Shown: in pieces, positions 1 through 6,322 of the stretch
How positions within the stretch are numbered: the first letter of the stretch is position 1
Layout of the letters: each line of letters opens with the position of its first letter
NCBI GenBank assembly: GCA_903927605.1
Contig: CAIYNT010000243.1
Span: 1 to 8,591 of the forward strand
Direction of reading: 5' to 3'
Length of the DNA stretch: 8,591 nucleotides
Origin: an uncultured Holophagaceae bacterium
Lineage (GTDB): Bacteria; Acidobacteriota; Holophagae; Holophagales; Holophagaceae
Notes under the pieces: generated by a model
The model's input: only the letters and a program-made list of their open reading frames with translations
What the model was told of the DNA's origin: nothing
Databases searched by the model: none
Made by a program: the position numbers and the translations under genes

Positions 1-30
1 CTGGCCCAGCTCGCGGACCTGGGGATCTGA
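1..30 (+). CDS. mraZ: 3' end of a gene, probably mraZ (partial)
   Basis: Frame 1 is open from the window edge and ends in TGA at 28-30, giving the last nine residues LAQLADLGI. Nothing in so short a tail is diagnostic. The assignment rests on position: in most bacteria the gene directly before rsmH at the head of the dcw cluster is mraZ, a DNA-binding repressor of that cluster. The stop codon shares its last base with the first possible rsmH ATG (TGATG), which is typical of translationally coupled genes. It could instead be another upstream gene, so confidence is modest. Confidence 0.45.
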   Translation: MAQLADLGI

Positions 31-992
31 TGATGACGGCCCAGCTTCCCACGCACGTTCCGGTCCTGCTCCAGGAAGTTCTCGACAACCTGACACTGCC
101 CCCATCGGCGCGAATCCTGGACCTGACCCTGGGTTTGGGGGGCCATGCGGAGGCCTTGCTGGCCCGGGCGGATGCCGACACGCGGTACCTGGGCGTGGAC
201 CGGGATCCCGAGGCCCGGGCTCTGGCGATCCTGCGGTTGCGCGATACCCGGCTCAGCGTCCTGGCCGGTGCCTACGAGGACCTCTGGGAGGATCCGCATT
301 TCCTGGCCTGGCGGGCGGTTCAGGCTCCCGAGGGCTTTGACGCCATCCTGGCGGACCTCGGTGTATCCACCCTCCAGCTTCGCACCCCGGAACGGGGTTT
401 CAGCTTCCGGGATGAAGGGCCCCTCGACATGCGCATGGATCCCGAACATGGCCTCTCGGCCCTGGCCTGGATCGCCGAACAGACGGATGAAAGCCTGGCG
501 GACGCGATCTATCAGTACGGCGAGGAGCGGGCCAGCCGCCCCATCGCCAGGGCCATCCTCCGGGCTCTCCACGAGGGGAGGTTAGACACCACCCATGACC
601 TGGCCAGGGCCGTCTACACCGTCATCCCCCGGGAGCCCGCCAAGCGGAAAGGTCACAGCGATCCAGCCACCCGGACCTTCCAGGCCATCCGCATCGCCGT
701 GAACGGCGAGCTGGAGCGCCTGGCCGCCTCGCTGGAAGCCGCTGTGTCCAACCTGCGCCCTGGCGGCCGCCTGGCGGTCATCAGCTTCCACAGCCTGGAG
801 GACCGCAGCGTCAAACGGACGCTGCGCCGCCTCGCAGGCATCTACGACGGGCCGGGCCGCACGGCGCCGGTGGAACTTCCCAAGGTAATGAAACTCATCC
901 ATGCCGGTGGCGTCGCGCCCAGCGAGGCCGAAGCCGCCGCCAATCCCCCCTCCCGTTCCGCCCGCTTGCGCGTGGCAGAACGGCTCCCCTGA
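30..992 (+). CDS. rsmH: 16S rRNA (cytosine(1402)-N(4))-methyltransferase RsmH
   Basis: RsmH (formerly MraW) uses S-adenosylmethionine to methylate N4 of C1402 in the 30S decoding centre. The 320-residue protein has the full family pattern. HVPVLLQEVL lies at residues 9-18. The SAM-binding loop LDLTLGLGGHAEAL is at about 30-43. Then come ADLGVSTLQL, RGFSFRDEGPLDMRMD, YGEERASRPIARAIL, PATRTFQAIRIAVNGEL and, near the C terminus, RPGGRLAVISFHSLEDRSVK. Length matches the usual 300-320. The C-terminal tail has none of the cysteines found in many homologues. Two adjacent ATGs (30 and 33) are possible starts; GGGG at 21-24 could be the ribosome binding site for either. The gene overlaps the preceding stop and is followed 11 bases later by ftsL, the standard dcw arrangement. 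Confidence 0.97.
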   Translation: MMTAQLPTHVPVLLQEVLDNLTLPPSARILDLTLGLGGHAEALLARADADTRYLGVDRDPEARALAILRLRDTRLSVLAGAYEDLWEDPHFLAWRAVQAPEGFDAILADLGVSTLQLRTPERGFSFRDEGPLDMRMDPEHGLSALAWIAEQTDESLADAIYQYGEERASRPIARAILRALHEGRLDTTHDLARAVYTVIPREPAKRKGHSDPATRTFQAIRIAVNGELERLAASLEAAVSNLRPGGRLAVISFHSLEDRSVKRTLRRLAGIYDGPGRTAPVELPKVMKLIHAGGVAPSEAEAAANPPSRSARLRVAERLP

Positions 993-993
993 A

Positions 994-998
994 CGAGG
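994..998 (+). promoter_or_regulatory. Ribosome binding site of ftsL
   Basis: CGAGG sits directly after the rsmH stop codon, five bases before the ATG at 1004. It supports that start over others in the frame. Confidence 0.6.
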
Positions 999-1003
999 TC
1001 TCC

Positions 1004-1372
1004 ATGGTCGCCGGAACCCTGCCGAATCCTGCCGCTCCCAGTCGGATCGTCGAGAGCGAGGGCATCTTGCGGATGCTGCTGCTGGTGCTGGCCCTGGCCA
1101 TGCCCCTCGCCACGCTCGCCTATCTGAAGATCCAGAGCACCCGATTGAGCTATGCCATGAGCGACATCAAGGAGCGCATCCACAAGGAGGAGGAGCTCCA
1201 GCGCAAGCTCATGCTGGAGCGCAGCCGCTTCCAGCGGGACGAGGAGGTCCAGGTCTACGCCCAGAAGGCAGGGCTCCAGCCACGCAAACAGGGCCACCTG
1301 ATCCAGCGTGCCTTCACGGCCGAGGATCAGCGCATCGCGAAGCTCCGTCCCGTGTCGTCGGATGGGCTGTAG
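1004..1372 (+). CDS. ftsL: Cell division protein FtsL-like
   Basis: This encodes a 122-residue bitopic membrane protein. It has a short cytoplasmic N terminus, one transmembrane helix at about residues 22-41 (MLLLVLALAMPLATLAYL), and a charged region (about 50-85, rich in E, K, R and L) compatible with a coiled coil. That is the FtsL architecture: FtsL pairs with FtsB and FtsQ and activates the FtsWI synthase at the septum. FtsL sequences diverge strongly, so the call rests on topology, size and the slot between rsmH and ftsI. The last codons (DGL and stop) lie inside a GTAGG-type repeat that begins at 1362, so the natural C terminus may have been changed by the repeat. Confidence 0.8.
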   Translation: MVAGTLPNPAAPSRIVESEGILRMLLLVLALAMPLATLAYLKIQSTRLSYAMSDIKERIHKEEELQRKLMLERSRFQRDEEVQVYAQKAGLQPRKQGHLIQRAFTAEDQRIAKLRPVSSDGL

Positions 1373-1408
1373 GTAGGCTATGGGCTGTAGGTTGTAGGCT
1401 GTAGGGGG
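1362..1408 (+). repeat. Degenerate short repeat cluster, GGCTGTAGG type
   Basis: ATGGGCTGTAGGT occurs twice exactly, at 1362-1374 and 1380-1392, with an 18-base period. It is followed by GTAGGCTGTAGG at 1394-1405 and a G run. The units are variations on GTAGGCTRTGGG/GTAGG. The first copy overlaps the end of ftsL and provides its TAG stop. The composition (T, A and G rich on this strand) differs sharply from the flanking genes. No function can be read from the sequence. Confidence 0.75.
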
Positions 1409-1421
1409 CTGTTCACTTCCG

Positions 1422-3640
1422 ATGATCCGCTCCCGGCCGTTCGTTGGAATTGCCGCCCGCTTCTCCCACCGCCCACCGCCCCCAGCCGACCACCTCCCCG
1501 TGCCCCTCCGCTTCGCCACTGAACCCCGCGCTTCCAGACGCCTCCTGGGCCGGCAGGATCCCCAGGACCTGCTGGACCACCGCCTGCCCTGGATCATGGG
1601 AGGCATGGCCTTCTGGGCCCTACTCATCCTGTTGCGGCTGCTCTGGCTGCAGGGGATCGAGCACAAGCGCTATCAGGCCAAGGCAGAACAGCAGCACACG
1701 ACCATCGTCCCCATACCACCCATCCGCGGTGAGTTGCGGGATCGCCGGGGTGAGCCCCTGGCCATCTCGATCAAGGTGGAGAGCCTCTTTGCCGATCCCC
1801 GCGTGTTCTACCCGGACTACAAGGTCGGGCGGGGCGAGGAGCGCCTGTGGGGAAACCCCGACCGCAAGGCCGCCACGGAGGTGGCCGCGAAGCTCGCGCC
1901 GATCCTCGAACAGACGAAGGGGCAGGTGCTGGAGAAGCTTTTGCGGAGGAAGACTTTCGTCTACCTGGAACGCCACCTCCCACCCATGAAGGTGGCCGCC
2001 ATCCGTGCCCTGGATCTGGATGGCATCGAGTTCCAGCCGGAAAGCCAACGCTTCTATCCCCGTGGCAGCCTGGCCGCACAGATCATCGGCTTCACGAACA
2101 TTGATGGGATCGGCCAGCTGGGCATCGAGCAGACCTACGATCGGCAGCTGGCGGGCCTGAAGGGTGAGCTCATCGCCCCCCGGGATGCTCACGGGAAGCT
2201 GATCATCTTCCAGGAGAACTACAGCCAGGTGCCCGTGAATGGGGCCTCGCTGCAGCTCAGCATCGATGCTTCGATCCAGCACATCGTCGAGGATGCGCTG
2301 GAGGAGGGCATGCGCCTCTCCCGACCCCACACGGCCTACGCGGTGGTGGTGGATCCGCAGACGGGCGAGATCCTCGCCATGGCCGGCACACCCACCTTCG
2401 ATCCGAATCACATCCTGCCCAAGAAGTACCGTAATCGGACCGAATCCGAGCTGTCCGCCGGGGAGCAGGAGGAACTGCGCCGGGAACTGGAGCGGCAGAA
2501 GGCGGCCCGCAAGGTGCATCCCGTAGAAGATGTCTACGAGCCGGGCTCCACCATGAAGATCTTCACCGCCTCCATCGCGCTGGAGGAGCGCAAGGTACGG
2601 CTGGGAGAGCGGATCGACTGCATGGGCGGGCACTGGCTCTACAGCCCGAAGGTGCCCCCCATCACGGATACCCATCATTACGGCGTACTCTCGTTCGAGG
2701 AGATCCTGTGGCTGAGCTCCAACATCGGCGCGGCCAAGATGGGCATCCGCCTGGATCCTGCCATCCATTACCAGTATCTGCGCAAGTTCGGCTTTGGTGA
2801 CGCCACTGGCCTGAACTTTCCCGGCGAGAGTCCAGGCCGCCTGATCGCGCCAGACCGCTGGAGCGTGCCCACCCAGTACACCTTCTCCTACGGCTACGGC
2901 CTCAACACCACACCCCTGCAGATCCTCATGGCCGGCAGCGTCCTGGCCAACGGCGGCAAGCTCATGCAGCCGATCCTCGTGCAGCGCATCTACAATGACA
3001 AGGGCCTCCTGCTCAAGGAATTCAAGCCCACCGTGCGTGGGCAGGTGCTGAGCGAGGAAACGGCGAACCTCATGAAGGAGACCCTCAAAGGCGTGATCAC
3101 CCAGGGCACAGGCAAGCGGGCGAAGCTCGACAATGGTGTGGAGGCCTTCGGCAAGACCGGCACCAGCCGCAAACTGATCGATGGCAAGTACGATCCCAAG
3201 CCCACTTTGCTTCTTTCATGGGCTTCTTCCCTGCCGACAAGCCACAGTTCGGCGTGCTGGTGATGCTCGATGATCCAGCCGGGGATACCACCGGCGGGGA
3301 TGTGGCCGCACCCCTCTTCAAGCGCATCGGCGACGGCATTCTGCGTTTCCGGGAAACCTCCCCCGATCAGGACCGCGAGGCCGATCTCAAGTTGTCCCTC
3401 CGGGATTGGCCCGTGAGCGAGACGGATGAGGCCACCGTGCACGTGGAGCGTGGTCGGGTTCCCGACCTCAAGGGTCTGAGCCTCAAGGCCGCCATCCACC
3501 GGGTGGTGCTGGTGGGCGGGTATCCGAAGGTGGAGGCCGCGCCTGGTACCACGGCCACGCGGGTGCTCGGACAGACTCCTGAACCAGGCGCGCCACTTGA
3601 GCCCGGGGCCGTGGTGAAGATCAAGGCGGGGATGCCATGA
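1422..3640 (+). CDS. ftsI: Septal peptidoglycan transpeptidase FtsI/PBP3 with PASTA domain, frameshifted
   Basis: FtsI is the class B penicillin-binding protein that cross-links septal peptidoglycan in complex with FtsW and FtsQLB. It has a cytoplasmic N terminus, a membrane helix at about residues 58-76, and a dimerisation domain beginning IPPIRGELRDRRGEPLA. The transpeptidase domain has all active-site motifs: S376-T-M-K379, S432-S-N434 and K578-T-G-T581. The frame starting at 1422 ends in a false tail at 3263. The homologous continuation (HFASFMGFFPADKPQFGVLV) is in another frame, so one base is missing near 3200. With it restored the protein would be 739 residues. A single PASTA domain occupies 3458-3634 (VPDLKGLSLKAAIHRV...LEPGAVVKIKAG). 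A Glu/Arg-rich stretch (about 340-365) just before the active-site serine is unusual. The start is uncertain: 1422-1500 has repeat-like composition, and GTG at 1500 is an alternative. The gene overlaps murE by four bases. Confidence 0.93.
1465..1483 (+). repeat. C-rich CCCACCG tandem, possibly inside a wrongly extended ftsI start
   Basis: CCCACCG is repeated at 1465-1471 and 1472-1478 and runs into a further C tract. In the ftsI frame it encodes HRPPPPAD, with codons such as CCA that are scarce in the rest of the gene. It may belong to the same intergenic repeat region as 1362-1408 rather than to coding sequence. Two copies of seven bases in high-GC DNA are weak evidence. Confidence 0.35.
3195..3210 (+). 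other. Apparent one-base deletion (frameshift) in ftsI
   Basis: The 5' frame reads DGKYDPKPTLLLSW, which loses family resemblance after DPK. One frame over, the sequence reads AHFASFMGFFPADKPQF, the conserved stretch after KTGT in class B PBPs. Adding one G after 3200 (AAG|CCCAC to AAG|GCCCAC) joins them as DPKAHFASFMGF. No canonical slippery heptamer for programmed -1 frameshifting is visible here. Confidence 0.85.
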
Positions 3641-5094
3641 AGCTCGATTCGCTCATCGATGGGATCGCCGTCAGGCATTCCGGTCCGGATGTCGAGGTGG
3701 TCGACCTCACCAGCGACAGCCGGGAGGTGTCCCCCGGCTGGGCCTTCCTGGCCCTGAGGGGTGAGAAGGCAGATGGGGCCGCCTTCGTGCCGCAGGCGCT
3801 GGGGAAGGGGGCCTGTGCCGTGATCTCAGAATCCTCCATCGAGGTACCTGAAGGCATCGCCGCCTGCAGCTTCCTGGCCGAGCCACGCCTGCGCATGGCC
3901 GAGATGGCGCGGCGGCTGCACGGTACGCCCGACGAACACCTGGCGCTGATCGGCGTTACGGGCACGAACGGCAAGACCACCACGACCACCCTCATCCGCC
4001 AGCTGCTCCGCGGCGCGGGAATCGGCTGCGGCCTGGTCGGCACGGTCCTGAACGCAGCGGGTGATGTCGAAGAGGAGGCCGTCCGCACGACGCCGGAAAG
4101 TCCCGCCTTCTACCGATGGCTGCACCGCAGTGTCGAGGTCGGAGACGCGGCCGCGGCCGTGGAGGTGAGCAGCCATGCCCTCTGTCTGGGGCGGGTCCAT
4201 GGTGCCTTGTTCAAGGTGGGTGTCTTCACGAACCTGACCCAGGACCATCTCGACTACCACGGCACCCTGGAGGCCTACTTCGAGGCGAAGGTCCGTCTGC
4301 GGGCCCAGAGTGAGCGGTTCCTGGTGAATGCAGACGACCCCCATGGCCGCCGCCTGCTGGAAGGGGGCCGCTGCTGGAGTTACGCCATTGATCAGAAAGC
4401 CGACTACCGCGCCACGGAACTGGAACTGGGCCCCACGGGGACCCGGTTCTGCCTGCAGGGCCTCCAGGGTGATTTCAAGGTGGAGAGTCCACTGCTGGGC
4501 CGCTTCAATGCCTACAATCTGTTGGCCGCTTTGGCGGCCTGCGCCGAAGCTGGTTTCGACCTCAGGCTCCTGGTGCCGGCGGTGGCGAAGGTGACGGGTG
4601 CTCCTGGCCGTCTGGAGCGCGTGGACTGCGGCCAGTCCTTCGGCGTGATGGTGGACTACGCCCACACTCCGGATGCCCTGGAGAAGCTGCTGGCGGAAGG
4701 GAGACGCGTCCTTCCGCCGGGTGGGAGGCTGCATGTGCTCTTCGGCTGCGGCGGCGACCGCGACCGGACCAAGCGGCCCATCATGGCCGCGGCTGTGGCG
4801 ACCGGTGCGGATGTACTCTGGCACACCAGCGACAACCCACGCACCGAGGATCCCGAGCTCATCCTGGATGACGCCGCGCCGGGCATTCCAGAGGCGATCC
4901 GCACCGACTTGACCCGCTATCACCGGAACGCCGATCGCCGCGAATCCGTGCGTCAGGCCCTCGCGGATTGCCGCCCGGGCGACCTCCTGCTGCTGGCAGG
5001 GAAGGGCCACGAACCCTACCAGGAAATCCACGGTGTGAAGTATCCCTACAGTGACCGCGAGGCCGTGGAAGCGGCGCTCGGAGGCAACAGGTGA
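3637..5094 (+). CDS. murE: UDP-N-acetylmuramoyl-tripeptide synthetase MurE, probably meso-diaminopimelate-adding
   Basis: MurE is the cytoplasmic ATP-dependent ligase that adds the third residue to UDP-MurNAc-L-Ala-D-Glu. The 485-residue length is normal. The N-terminal domain has DLTSDSREVSPGWAFLALRG. The Mur ATP loop GVTGTNGKTTTT starts at residue 106 (K113, T114). TTPESPAFY and EVSSHAL follow, then FEAKVR with K218 at the position of the carbamylated lysine. The C-terminal domain contains VMVDYAHTPDAL, LFGCGGDRDRTKRP, DNPRTEDP (residues 399-406) and GKGHEPYQ. The DNPR motif is known to mark meso-diaminopimelate-specific MurE, whereas lysine-specific enzymes differ there. The substrate call is therefore family knowledge applied to a visible motif. 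The ATG overlaps the ftsI stop (ATGA) and the stop overlaps the next gene's GTG (GTGA), implying coupled translation. Confidence 0.97.
   Translation: MKLDSLIDGIAVRHSGPDVEVVDLTSDSREVSPGWAFLALRGEKADGAAFVPQALGKGACAVISESSIEVPEGIAACSFLAEPRLRMAEMARRLHGTPDEHLALIGVTGTNGKTTTTTLIRQLLRGAGIGCGLVGTVLNAAGDVEEEAVRTTPESPAFYRWLHRSVEVGDAAAAVEVSSHALCLGRVHGALFKVGVFTNLTQDHLDYHGTLEAYFEAKVRLRAQSERFLVNADDPHGRRLLEGGRCWSYAIDQKADYRATELELGPTGTRFCLQGLQGDFKVESPLLGRFNAYNLLAALAACAEAGFDLRLLVPAVAKVTGAPGRLERVDCGQSFGVMVDYAHTPDALEKLLAEGRRVLPPGGRLHVLFGCGGDRDRTKRPIMAAAVATGADVLWHTSDNPRTEDPELILDDAAPGIPEAIRTDLTRYHRNADRRESVRQALADCRPGDLLLLAGKGHEPYQEIHGVKYPYSDREAVEAALGGNR
5080..5084 (+). promoter_or_regulatory. Ribosome binding site selecting the GTG start at 5091
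   Basis: GGAGG lies six bases before GTG at 5091, inside the end of murE. This spacing favours the GTG start over the downstream in-frame ATG at 5112, which is eight codons in. Confidence 0.7.
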
Positions 5095-6080
5095 CGCGTC
5101 TTCTCCAGGTCATGGGACCAGACAGCCCAGCTATCCGCGAGGCGGCGGCGATCCTCGCCGCGGGTGGCCTGGTGGCGTTCCCCACCGAGACGGTCTATGG
5201 CCTAGGTGCGGATGGTCTGAATCCCGCGGCGGTGGCCCGCATCTATGCCGCGAAGGGCCGGCCCGTCACGAACCCAGTGATCCTGCATGTGGCTGACGTG
5301 GCCTCGGCGCTGCCGCTGGTGGTCCAGTGGCCGGACTCCGCGAGGACCCTGGCGGCCCAGTACTGGCCGGGGCCGCTCACCTTGGTTTTGCCGGCCTCGG
5401 AAATGGTGCCTGCCATCGTCAGGGCTGGCGGCCCGACGGTGGCGCTCCGCTGCCCGGCCCACCCGGTGGCTCTGGCCCTGATCCGTGCCGTGGGACGGCC
5501 GCTGGCGGCGCCCAGCGCCAACCGCAGCCAGCACCTGTCTCCCTCCCTGGCCGAGCATGTGGCTTCGAGCCTGGGCGAGGCCGTCGATCTGATCCTGGAT
5601 GGGGGCCCCACGAAGGCGGGTCTCGAATCCACGATCCTGGATCTGAGTGGGATCCGCCCGAGGATTCTTCGCCCTGGACCCATCACGCCAGCGGAGCTGG
5701 CAGCCATCCTCGGCCCCGTGGAGCTGTGGGAGGGGGCGGTCGAGGCGGGAGTCCGACAGGATGCGCCGGGCATGGCCGAGCGTCACTACGCGCCCCGGGC
5801 ACGACTGGAGCTGGTCGCCCAGGGCACGGGCCTGTCCTCACCACCTTTTGGCCCCGTGGCCTATGTGGGGATCGGAGCCCTTCCCGCCTTGCCCGCAGGC
5901 GTGCGCGGCGTGCTCCTGCCCTTGGATGCCGAGGCCGTGGCTGCGCGGCTTTATGCGCTGCTGCATGAGCTGGATGATGCGGGCTTCAAGCGGATCGTCA
6001 TGGAATGGCCGCCGGAGGGCGAGGCCTGGCTGGCCGTCCGGGACCGCCTGCAGCGCGCTTCTGCGAAGGAGACCGCATGA
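5091..6080 (+). CDS. tsaC: L-threonylcarbamoyladenylate synthase, Sua5 type
   Basis: This enzyme makes threonylcarbamoyl-AMP from threonine, bicarbonate and ATP, the first step of the t6A modification at position 37 of ANN-decoding tRNAs. The N-terminal YrdC domain has VAFPTETVYGLGAD, the substrate-binding KGRPVTNPVILHV (K55, R57, N61) and SANRS at 142-146, followed by GLESTILDLSG and RILRPGPIT. The linker RHYAPRA (231-237) leads into a C-terminal Sua5 domain of about 90 residues. The 329-residue length fits the long Sua5 form rather than the short TsaC form. It starts with GTG overlapping the murE stop. It is not a cell-wall enzyme; its place between murE and murF suggests co-transcription, not a shared pathway. 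The stop lies in ATGA at 6077-6080, which also opens a dubious small ORF. Confidence 0.95.
   Translation: MTRLLQVMGPDSPAIREAAAILAAGGLVAFPTETVYGLGADGLNPAAVARIYAAKGRPVTNPVILHVADVASALPLVVQWPDSARTLAAQYWPGPLTLVLPASEMVPAIVRAGGPTVALRCPAHPVALALIRAVGRPLAAPSANRSQHLSPSLAEHVASSLGEAVDLILDGGPTKAGLESTILDLSGIRPRILRPGPITPAELAAILGPVELWEGAVEAGVRQDAPGMAERHYAPRARLELVAQGTGLSSPPFGPVAYVGIGALPALPAGVRGVLLPLDAEAVAARLYALLHELDDAGFKRIVMEWPPEGEAWLAVRDRLQRASAKETA
6066..6071 (+). promoter_or_regulatory. Strong Shine-Dalgarno before ATG 6077, possibly the ancestral murF site
   Basis: AAGGAG stands five bases before the ATG at 6077, at the end of the Sua5 gene. If the following 242-bp segment is an insertion, this was the original murF ribosome binding site. 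As it stands it drives only the questionable 81-codon ORF. Confidence 0.55.
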
Positions 6081-6082
6081 GC
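6073..6082 (+). repeat. Left copy of 10-bp direct repeat CCGCATGAGC
   Basis: Identical to 6315-6324. It spans the stop codon of the Sua5 gene and could be a target-site duplication. Confidence 0.6.
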
Positions 6083-6322
6083 ACGCAGCAGGAGCGAAGT
6101 GCCACTTTGGCGCAGCCGACCATGCCGTCGAAGCGAAGCGCAGGCGGGATAGGGCCGAATCGGCGTAGCCGATTGCAGGGCCGAAGGCCCGAGGGCAAAG
6201 CCCGAGCCAAGCCCAAAGGGCGCCCGCGAAGCAGGTGTGACGAGGGCACAGGGAGGCTCCGCCTCGGCAAGCGAAGCGCGCCGGAGCATGCGCCGCGTGC
6301 GTTAGGCGGAGGTGCCGCATGA
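6077..6322 (+). CDS. Doubtful 81-residue Arg/Lys-rich ORF
   Basis: The frame runs from ATG 6077, which overlaps the Sua5 stop, to TGA 6320-6322, which overlaps the murF ATG. It has AAGGAG at ideal spacing upstream. The predicted product is very basic and low in complexity (for example RRSRLQGRRPEGKARAKPKGRP), with no recognisable domain, signal peptide or membrane segment. Both attractive overlaps are explained by the flanking direct repeat, and the interior is dominated by hairpins. It is more likely a chance reading of the repeat element than a protein. I do not recognise it. Confidence 0.2.
   Translation: MSTQQERSATLAQPTMPSKRSAGGIGPNRRSRLQGRRPEGKARAKPKGRPRSRCDEGTGRLRLGKRSAPEHAPRALGGGAA
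6099..6300 (+). repeat. Cluster of at least seven triloop mini-hairpins
   Basis: The following inverted repeats all have exactly a three-base loop. They are GTGCCA-CTT-TGGCGC (6099-6113, one wobble), AATCGGC-GTA-GCCGATT (6158-6174), GGGCC-GAA-GGCCC (6178-6190), GGGC-AAA-GCCC (6193-6203), GCCC-AAA-GGGC (6211-6221), GAGGC-TCC-GCCTC (6253-6265) and GCATGC-GCC-GCGTGC (6286-6300, one wobble). Smaller GC-GAA-GC units are at 6133-6139, 6226-6232 and 6271-6277. The loop sequence varies while its length does not, which points to a structural rule rather than one duplicated unit. Confidence 0.75.
6308..6312 (+). promoter_or_regulatory. Ribosome binding site of murF
   Basis: GGAGG is six bases before the murF ATG at 6319. 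It lies inside the putative element, so the element appears to supply murF's current initiation signal. Confidence 0.7.

Noticed and set aside
842..1666. Long minus-strand ORF (274 codons) over the end of rsmH, ftsL and the start of ftsI
   Set aside because: It is antisense to recognised genes and reads through the GTAGG repeat. Its translation has no recognisable domain; long antisense frames are common in high-GC DNA.
1620..2768. Minus-strand ORF of 382 codons opposite ftsI
   Set aside because: It mirrors the codon bias of ftsI, whose catalytic motifs are on the + strand, and shows no protein family.
3195..3215. Programmed -1 frameshift in ftsI
   Set aside because: No X XXY YYZ slippery heptamer or clear downstream stimulator is visible; a missing base explains the break more simply.
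3826..5031. Minus-strand ORF of 401 codons opposite murE
   Set aside because: It is a shadow of murE, where every Mur ligase motif is present on the + strand.
6253..6300. Intrinsic terminator in the tsaC-murF segment
   Set aside because: The hairpins are GC-rich but none is followed by a T run, and termination here would cut off murF and mraY.
6281..6312. Possible integron attC end (GCGTTAGGC at 6299-6307)
   Set aside because: GTTAGGC fits the GTTRRRY core, but no matching RYYYAAC partner or inner L boxes are found at attC distance, and no integrase is present.
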